Assembly (NCBI GenBank): GCA_012514535.1 | Contig: JAAZAA010000366.1 | Span: 1-39,803 of the forward strand | Reading direction: 5' to 3' | DNA length: 39,803 bases | Source: Myxococcales bacterium | Lineage (GTDB): Bacteria; Myxococcota_A; Polyangia; Polyangiales; Polyangiaceae | Shown: in pieces, positions 36,008-39,803 of the stretch | Layout of the letters: each line of letters begins with the position of its first letter | How positions within the stretch are numbered: position 1 is the first letter of the stretch | Translations under genes and position numbers: made by a program | Notes under the pieces: generated by a model | What the model was told of the DNA's origin: nothing | The model's input: the letters and a program-made list of their open reading frames with translations, nothing else | Databases searched by the model: none

Positions 36008-36033
36008 GGGGTCCGCCGCTCGCGGTGGACCCC
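36008..36033. terminator. Strong hairpin after dnaA
   Basis: GGGGTCCGCCGC and GCGGTGGACCCC pair over 12 positions (one G-U) with a 2-base centre. It lies 25 bases after the dnaA stop and probably ends dnaA transcription. It may also work in the other direction for the convergent lipoprotein gene. Confidence 0.55.
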
Positions 36034-36050
36034 GGTCGTCTCGGGGGTTT

Positions 36051-36078
36051 CCCTCCACGGCGCGGGCGCCGCGGAGGG
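36051..36078. terminator. Hairpin at the ancestral end of the lipoprotein gene
   Basis: CCCTCC-A-CGGCGC-GG-GCGCCG-C-GGAGGG forms two 6-bp stems with one mismatch. On the minus strand it begins 2 bases after the TGA at 36081, which closes the shifted reading frame described for the lipoprotein gene. That placement supports 36081 as the original gene end. Confidence 0.5.
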
Positions 36079-36147
36079 CGTCAACGGAGCTCGACTTGCA
36101 GGGCGCCGTCGGCGTTGCCCTGGGGCGCGTAGCTGGCCGTCGTTCGG

Positions 36148-37020
36148 CTACGCATCGTGCGAAGGGCCGTCGCTTGGCTGGCCGTCCTGCGGTTGGCCGT
36201 CCTGCGGTTGGCCGTCCTGCGGTTGGCCGTCCTGCGACTGGGCGTCCTCAGACTGAGGATCCTGCGGTCGGTCGTTCGTCGACGACGCGGGTGGGGGTGC
36301 TTCCGTCGCCTCGGCGCCCTCGGGCTTCTCGGTCTCCGGAGGGGGTTGCGGCTCGGGGATGGCGCGGGCGACCACCGGCGGCAGCGGACGCGCGGGCAGC
36401 GGCTCTCGCTCTTCGATCTTGGACACCGCCGCCACGACATGCACCCCGAGCGCGTCGAGCACCTCCGAACCCGCCTCACCGAGGGCCGCCCCGTAGGGGA
36501 ACTCCGCGCGCGATCGGGACGCGACCGCCTCTTCCGCCAGCACCTCTCCGCCGCGGAGCAGGCGCCAACGCCCCGTCGCAGCCGCAGACCAGCCCGGGCC
36601 CTCGGGCCCGGGGGGGAGGGCGTCGAGGTGGGCGTCGATCTGGAGCACGTAATCCCGGGGCCCCGCGTCCTGCGCTCGACCGACGCGCACCTCCGGGAAG
36701 GAAGGCCACAGGCCTTGCGTCAGCGCTTTCTCGAGCGCGGCGCGCACGCGGTGGAAGCACAGCGTGCGGTAGCGCTCGTAGGCGACGCACTGAGAGTCGT
36801 CGGTCGTCGGCACGACCTCGACGATGAGAGGGCTCGAGTGGAGCTCGCGCTCGCCCGGTGGCGGGGGCAGGTCCGAGGCTCGCACGGGGGCGGAGTGGCG
36901 ATAGTTGCAGCCCACCAACGCGCAGACGCAGGCTAGATGGAGCAGGGCACGCGTGCGGCGGCCGCGGCTGCCGCGCGCGGATCGCGCCGCGCGGATCTCG
37001 GAACGACTGAAGGCACCCAT
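36148..37020 (-). CDS. Lipoprotein with Gln/Asp/Gly repeat tail; 3' end probably frameshifted
   Basis: 290-aa exported lipoprotein with lipobox LVGC (Cys38). The domain from about 50 to 200 (SPLIVEVVPTTDDSQCVAYERYRTLCFHRVRAALEKAL ... DYVLQIDAHLDALPPG ... RWRLLRGGEVLAEE) resembles small envelope lipoproteins with an alpha/beta fold, but I cannot name it. Then come a Pro/Glu-rich stretch and four copies of a 5-residue QPQDG-type repeat. The frame stops at TAG 36148. Directly after it another frame continues to TGA 36081 with strong coding bias (SYAPQGNADGALQVELR). One extra T at 36150 would explain both the stop and the shift. A TAGCAT lies 8 bases before the ATG at 37020. Confidence 0.82.
   Translation of the reverse strand: MGAFSRSEIRAARSARGSRGRRTRALLHLACVCALVGCNYRHSAPVRASDLPPPPGERELHSSPLIVEVVPTTDDSQCVAYERYRTLCFHRVRAALEKALTQGLWPSFPEVRVGRAQDAGPRDYVLQIDAHLDALPPGPEGPGWSAAATGRWRLLRGGEVLAEEAVASRSRAEFPYGAALGEAGSEVLDALGVHVVAAVSKIEEREPLPARPLPPVVARAIPEPQPPPETEKPEGAEATEAPPPASSTNDRPQDPQSEDAQSQDGQPQDGQPQDGQPQDGQPSDGPSHDA
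36185..36240. repeat. 15-bp tandem repeat in the lipoprotein gene
   Basis: GGCCGTCCTGCGGTT is repeated nearly four times, encoding the QPQDG units on the minus strand. The unit is a multiple of 3, so gain or loss of copies keeps the frame and changes only the tail length. Confidence 0.85.
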
Positions 37021-37028
37021 CGGGGGCG

Positions 37029-37034
37029 ATGCTA
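37029..37034 (-). promoter_or_regulatory. -10 element for a leaderless lipoprotein transcript
   Basis: TAGCAT on the minus strand lies 8 bases before the ATG at 37020, with no ribosome-binding site between them. Confidence 0.45.
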
Positions 37035-37153
37035 GAGCGACGGACGGTCTGCCGAAAGGCAGGCCGTTCGTCGCGACCCGAAGAAGACTAGAGCACCGAT
37101 CCGCGAGCACGAGTTGGGCGCGGGTGAGTCCATCAGGCCCCCGCAGGGGGGCT

Positions 37154-37193
37154 GATGGGCGGAGCTCTCCCGATGGCGAACCGATCGGTGCTC
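37154..37193 (-). repeat. Dispersed repeat, copy B
   Basis: Reverse complement starts GAGCACCGATCGGTTCGCC and matches 12291 onward: 27 of the first 29 bases, then CTCCGCCCAT after 9 bases missing here. It lies opposite to a half copy at 37088-37101. Confidence 0.6.
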
Positions 37194-37372
37194 CAGAGGT
37201 CGTGGCGGCGCTGGCTCAGGTTTTCTGGGAGAACGCCTGGGTTTTTCTGGGAGAAACGCCTGGTCGACCGCGCTCGACGTCGCGTCGCGTCGCGCCATGC
37301 GCGTGGGGGGACCGAAGGAGCGCGACACGCGGTCGTCGGTGTCTGGAGGGTGACGAAGATGATGCCTCTGGC

Positions 37373-37378
37373 TAGGCT
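37373..37378 (+). promoter_or_regulatory. -10 element for a leaderless transcript
   Basis: TAGGCT, then 7 bases, then the ATG at 37386. The layout is identical to that before the WYL gene. Confidence 0.5.
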
Positions 37379-37385
37379 CCGATTC

Positions 37386-37694
37386 ATGGTCACCCTCCGC
37401 GATCTCCATCGCTTTCAGACCGCGCGCTGCATGGTGCAGCTGAGAGATGGCCGCGTCGGCAAGATCGTGCGCGTGGACACCACCTTCCCGGGAAACCGCA
37501 CGGAGGTGTCCGTCTACACCCTCGACGTCCCCGGCCTGAGCCCCCCGCCGCCAACCGACGTCGAGGAAGGGAACACTCCGCCGGAGACGGAGGAGGACTT
37601 CGACGACGATCTCGTGGGCGGCATGCCCGCCTCCAGGACCCACATCGCCCGCGTGGGGCTCGATCAAATCGTCGGGCTCGCCAAGCTCCCTTAG
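37386..37694 (+). CDS. Small acidic protein, unknown function
   Basis: 102-aa cytoplasmic protein. The N-terminus (VTLRDLHRFQTARCMVQLRDGRVGKIVRVDTTFPGNRTEVSVYTLD) looks like a small SH3-like beta fold. A Pro/Glu/Asp-rich disordered loop follows (about residues 50-78), then HIARVGLDQIVGLAKLP. I recognise no family. The ATG at 37386 is chosen because a -10 TAGGCT ends 7 bases before it, whereas the longer open frame from 37155 passes through short repeats. It converges on dnaK, with a hairpin at 37733-37754 between. Confidence 0.65.
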   Translation: MVTLRDLHRFQTARCMVQLRDGRVGKIVRVDTTFPGNRTEVSVYTLDVPGLSPPPPTDVEEGNTPPETEEDFDDDLVGGMPASRTHIARVGLDQIVGLAKLP

Positions 37695-37732
37695 AGCACG
37701 CCTCGATTCGCCCTCTGGAGTGCTCGCCCCCC

Positions 37733-37754
37733 GGCCCCGACCCCGTGCGGGGCC
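37733..37754. terminator. Hairpin between convergent genes
   Basis: GGCCCCG and CGGGGCC (7-base arms, 8-base loop) between the small acidic protein gene and dnaK. It probably serves as a two-way terminator. There is no T-tract. Confidence 0.4.
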
Positions 37755-37783
37755 CTGAGGGCCTCGTCCCACCGCTGGGCTGC

Positions 37784-39613
37784 TCAGGTGCCGTCGCCGT
37801 ACATCGCCTCGGCGAGGGCGAAGGTGGCGTTCTCGAGCTGCGAGTAGGCGCTGCGCAGGGTCTCGAGATCTGCGCCGCTGTCCAGCATCGCCCGCAGGGT
37901 CTCGAGGTCGTTGCGCACGGACTCCAGCTGGCTCTCGTCCAGGAGCTCTCCGTACGCCTCGAGGGCGTTCTCGGTGGTGTAGATGAGCGTCTCTGCCTGG
38001 TTCTTCAGCTCGGCGAGGGTGCGACGGAGCTCGTCCGCTTCGCGGTAGCGCTCGCCGTCCTTCACCAAGGTCTCGACCTCTTCCTGGGTCAGGCCGCTCG
38101 CCGGGGTCACGCTCACGTGTTGGCTGCGCCCCGTCCCGAGATCCTTCGCCTCCACGGAGAGGATGCCGTTGGCGTCGATGCAGAACTTGACCTGGATCCG
38201 GGGGACGCCGCGAGGCGCTGGGGGGAGCCCGGTGAGCTCGAAATGAGCGAGGCTGCGGTTGTCGTGCGCCATCTCGCGCTCGCCCTGCAGCACGTGGATC
38301 GGCACGAACGACTGGTTGTCGATGCTGGTGGTGAAGATCTCCACGCGCTCCGTCGGCACCGTCGTGTTGCGAGGGATGAGCTTGGTGAACACGCCGCCGC
38401 CCGTCTCGACCCCGATGGAGAGGGGGGTGACGTCGAGCAGGAGCACCTCGTCGATCTCGCCGCCGAGGGCCGCTCCCTGGATCGCTGCTCCGACCGCCAC
38501 CACCTCGTCCGGGTTGACGCCCTTGTGGGGCGTCTTGCCGAACAGCTCCGTGACGGCGCTCTGGACCGCCGGCATCCGCGTCATCCCACCCACCAGGACC
38601 ACGACGTCGATGTCCGCGGGCGTGACCTTGGCGTCGTCCAGGGCGGCCTTGCAGGCGACCAGGGTGCGTTGGATGAGATCCTGGGTGAGGAGCTCGACCT
38701 CGCTGCGCTTGAGGGTGCGCTCCAAATGGAGGGGGCCCGCGGCGCTCATGGAGATGAAGGGGACGTTCACCTCCGTCTCCAGGGAGGAGGACAGCTCGTG
38801 CTTGGCCTTCTCGGCGGCTTCGCGGAGCCGCTGGAGGCTCATGCGATCCTGGCGCAGGTCGACGCCGGTGTTCCCCAGGAACTCCTCTGCGAGCATGTCG
38901 ACGATGCGGTTGTCGAAATCCTCGCCGCCGAGGTGGGTGTCGCCGCCCGTGGCGCGCACGCTGAAGACCCCCTCGGAGATCTCCAGGATGGAGATGTCGA
39001 AGGTACCGCCTCCCAGATCGTAGACGGCGATCCGTTCGGACTTGCCGCGATCGAGGCCGTAGGCGATCGCCGCGGCCGTCGGCTCGTTGATGATGCGCTT
39101 CACCTCGAGCCCGGCGATGACGCCGGCGTCCTTGGTGGCCTGCCGCTGGGCGTCGTCGAAATAGGCGGGGACGGTGATGATCGCCTCGGTGACGGGCTCG
39201 CCCAGGTACGCCTCGGCGACCTCCTTCATCTTGACGAGCACCATCGCCGACACCTCCGGCGGCGACAGCTTGCGATGTTCCACCTGCACCCAGGCGTCGC
39301 CGTTGTCGTGGCGGACCACCTCGTAGGCCACCGACTCGCGCTGCCGCTGCACCTCGGGGCTCTCGAAGGATTGCCCCATGAGGCGCTTCACCGCGTGGAT
39401 CGTGCGCTGCGGGTTCGTGGTCGCCTGGCGCTTCGCTACCTGCCCCACGAGCCGTTCGCCCTTCTCCGTGAACGCGACGACGCTCGGCGTCGTGCGCGCG
39501 CCCTCGGCGTTCGGGATGACCGTGACCTCGGGCTCGCCCCGGGCGTTCAGCCCTTCGAGCACGGTGACGCAGGAGTTCGTCGTGCCCAGGTCGATTCCGA
39601 TGATCTTACCCAT
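37784..39613 (-). CDS. dnaK: Hsp70 chaperone DnaK
   Basis: 609-aa ATP-dependent chaperone. The ATPase domain has [60 protein letters not shown] and [14 protein letters not shown]. The interdomain linker [14 protein letters not shown] and the substrate-binding domain are complete. It is about 30 residues shorter than E. coli DnaK and lacks the disordered EEVKD-type tail. No grpE or dnaJ is next to it, so it may be a second, specialised DnaK. A TATGCT lies 9 bases before the ATG, with no ribosome-binding site; no CIRCE element is visible. Confidence 0.96.
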   Translation of the reverse strand: MGKIIGIDLGTTNSCVTVLEGLNARGEPEVTVIPNAEGARTTPSVVAFTEKGERLVGQVAKRQATTNPQRTIHAVKRLMGQSFESPEVQRQRESVAYEVVRHDNGDAWVQVEHRKLSPPEVSAMVLVKMKEVAEAYLGEPVTEAIITVPAYFDDAQRQATKDAGVIAGLEVKRIINEPTAAAIAYGLDRGKSERIAVYDLGGGTFDISILEISEGVFSVRATGGDTHLGGEDFDNRIVDMLAEEFLGNTGVDLRQDRMSLQRLREAAEKAKHELSSSLETEVNVPFISMSAAGPLHLERTLKRSEVELLTQDLIQRTLVACKAALDDAKVTPADIDVVVLVGGMTRMPAVQSAVTELFGKTPHKGVNPDEVVAVGAAIQGAALGGEIDEVLLLDVTPLSIGVETGGGVFTKLIPRNTTVPTERVEIFTTSIDNQSFVPIHVLQGEREMAHDNRSLAHFELTGLPPAPRGVPRIQVKFCIDANGILSVEAKDLGTGRSQHVSVTPASGLTQEEVETLVKDGERYREADELRRTLAELKNQAETLIYTTENALEAYGELLDESQLESVRNDLETLRAMLDSGADLETLRSAYSQLENATFALAEAMYGDGT

Positions 39614-39622
39614 TGTTCAGCC

Positions 39623-39628
39623 AGCATA
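39623..39628 (-). promoter_or_regulatory. -10 element before dnaK
   Basis: TATGCT on the minus strand, 9 bases before the ATG at 39613. The transcript would have a leader of only about 2-3 bases. Confidence 0.4.
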
Positions 39629-39746
39629 CCCCGGTAGCCCGAGAGGCCAGAACGCCAAATACCTCACAGGGCACGGAAATTCCTCTGTCCAACTCTGCCT
39701 GGTGTTCCTGCGGAGCGCACCTGTCCGCCGCATGGACTTCGCCGCG

Positions 39747-39803
39747 GTGGTTCGCCGCGCGTGGTTCGCCGCGCGTGGTTCGCCGTCGCGTGGTTCGCCG
39801 CGC
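39747..39803. repeat. 14-bp tandem repeat at the window edge
   Basis: GTGGTTCGCCGCGC at 39747, 39761 and 39790, plus a 15-base variant at 39775. The array runs to the end of the window, so its full size is not known. Confidence 0.85.

Larger units (their letters stand above)
37021..37385. other. Intergenic region with short repeats
   Basis: 365 bases between divergent genes. They hold GAGCACCGATC at 37091-37101 and its inverse GATCGGTGCTC at 37183-37193, copy B of the dispersed repeat, and an imperfect tandem repeat of about 21 bases (TTTTCTGGGAGAA(A)CGCCTGG at 37221 and 37243). There is no coding frame that I trust, although a frame upstream of 37386 stays open. Confidence 0.6.

Noticed and set aside
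36081-36479. A separate minus-strand gene in the frame ending at 36081
   Set aside because: Only the last 18 or so codons look coding. Upstream it is the shifted reading of the repeat (RRTAN units), so it fits a frameshifted tail of the lipoprotein gene better.
37745-39637. A 630-codon open frame opposite dnaK
   Set aside because: The minus strand encodes a full DnaK; the plus-strand translation has no recognisable motif.
39614-39746. CIRCE heat-shock operator upstream of dnaK
   Set aside because: No TTAGCACTC-N9-GAGTGCTAA or close variant is present.

Overview
The window is about 40 kb of very GC-rich DNA with G/C-biased third codon positions, glycine-rich lipoprotein linkers, a large eukaryotic-type Ser/Thr kinase, a PilZ protein of the kind common in Myxococcus and several two-component or one-component regulators. 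This points to a member of the Myxococcota, perhaps a Polyangiales- or Sandaracinus-like organism. That is inferred from gene style, since no rRNA is present. I see no tRNA, CRISPR array, integrase or insertion sequence. The region reads as ordinary chromosome, and the likely replication initiator gene dnaA lies at 34.5-36.0 kb.

Layout. 0-1.5 kb: proC (minus) diverges from a PilZ protein. 1.7-4.6 kb: a tightly coupled MbnP/MbnH pair (copper-protein partner and di-haem tryptophan-oxidising enzyme) followed by a PlsC-type acyltransferase. 4.5-9.1 kb: a nitric-oxide response cluster, with a hemerythrin/RIC-type iron-cluster repair protein and a small Cys-rich protein (minus) diverging from norR. 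The RIC gene has a good sigma-54 promoter. norR is followed by a secreted protein, a metallo-beta-lactamase-fold lipoprotein and a 69-aa helical protein. 9.2-10.2 kb: a Cys-rich, beta-helix lipoprotein gene interrupted by two in-frame stop codons. 10.3-14.7 kb: a polytopic glycosyltransferase-like protein, a WYL regulator preceded by three copies of a near-perfect palindrome, and a cyclic-nucleotide-binding/CPBP membrane protein fusion. 14.8-18.9 kb: gdhA diverging from a translationally coupled LuxR-type response regulator and hybrid histidine kinase. 19-22 kb: two lipoproteins. 22.3-28 kb: a 1481-aa kinase/cyclase-like/ATPase/TPR protein coupled to a patatin-like phospholipase. 28-32.3 kb: a TPR protein, uvrD and an unrecognised 437-aa protein. 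32.4-39.6 kb: an outer-membrane beta-barrel protein, a 1-kb gene-free stretch with paired DnaA boxes (candidate origin), dnaA, a lipoprotein with a 15-bp repeat and a probably shifted 3' end, a small acidic protein and a solitary dnaK. The window ends in a short tandem repeat.

Main points of interest. (1) The 9165-10232 gene keeps its frame and coding character across an in-frame TGA (exactly at the expected lipobox cysteine) and an in-frame TAG. (2) The WYL regulator has three GGACAG-N3-CTGTCC operators, the nearest covering its own promoter. (3) Several genes start 6-9 nt after a TANNNT -10 element with no ribosome-binding site, suggesting common leaderless transcription. (4) NorR is paired with a RIC-like protein and an unknown Cys-rich protein. 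(5) A lipoprotein reading frame appears to have been cut by a single-base insertion. (6) Short dispersed repeats and stop-codon-spanning tandem duplications occur. All functional calls come from motif recognition by eye; no database search was run.
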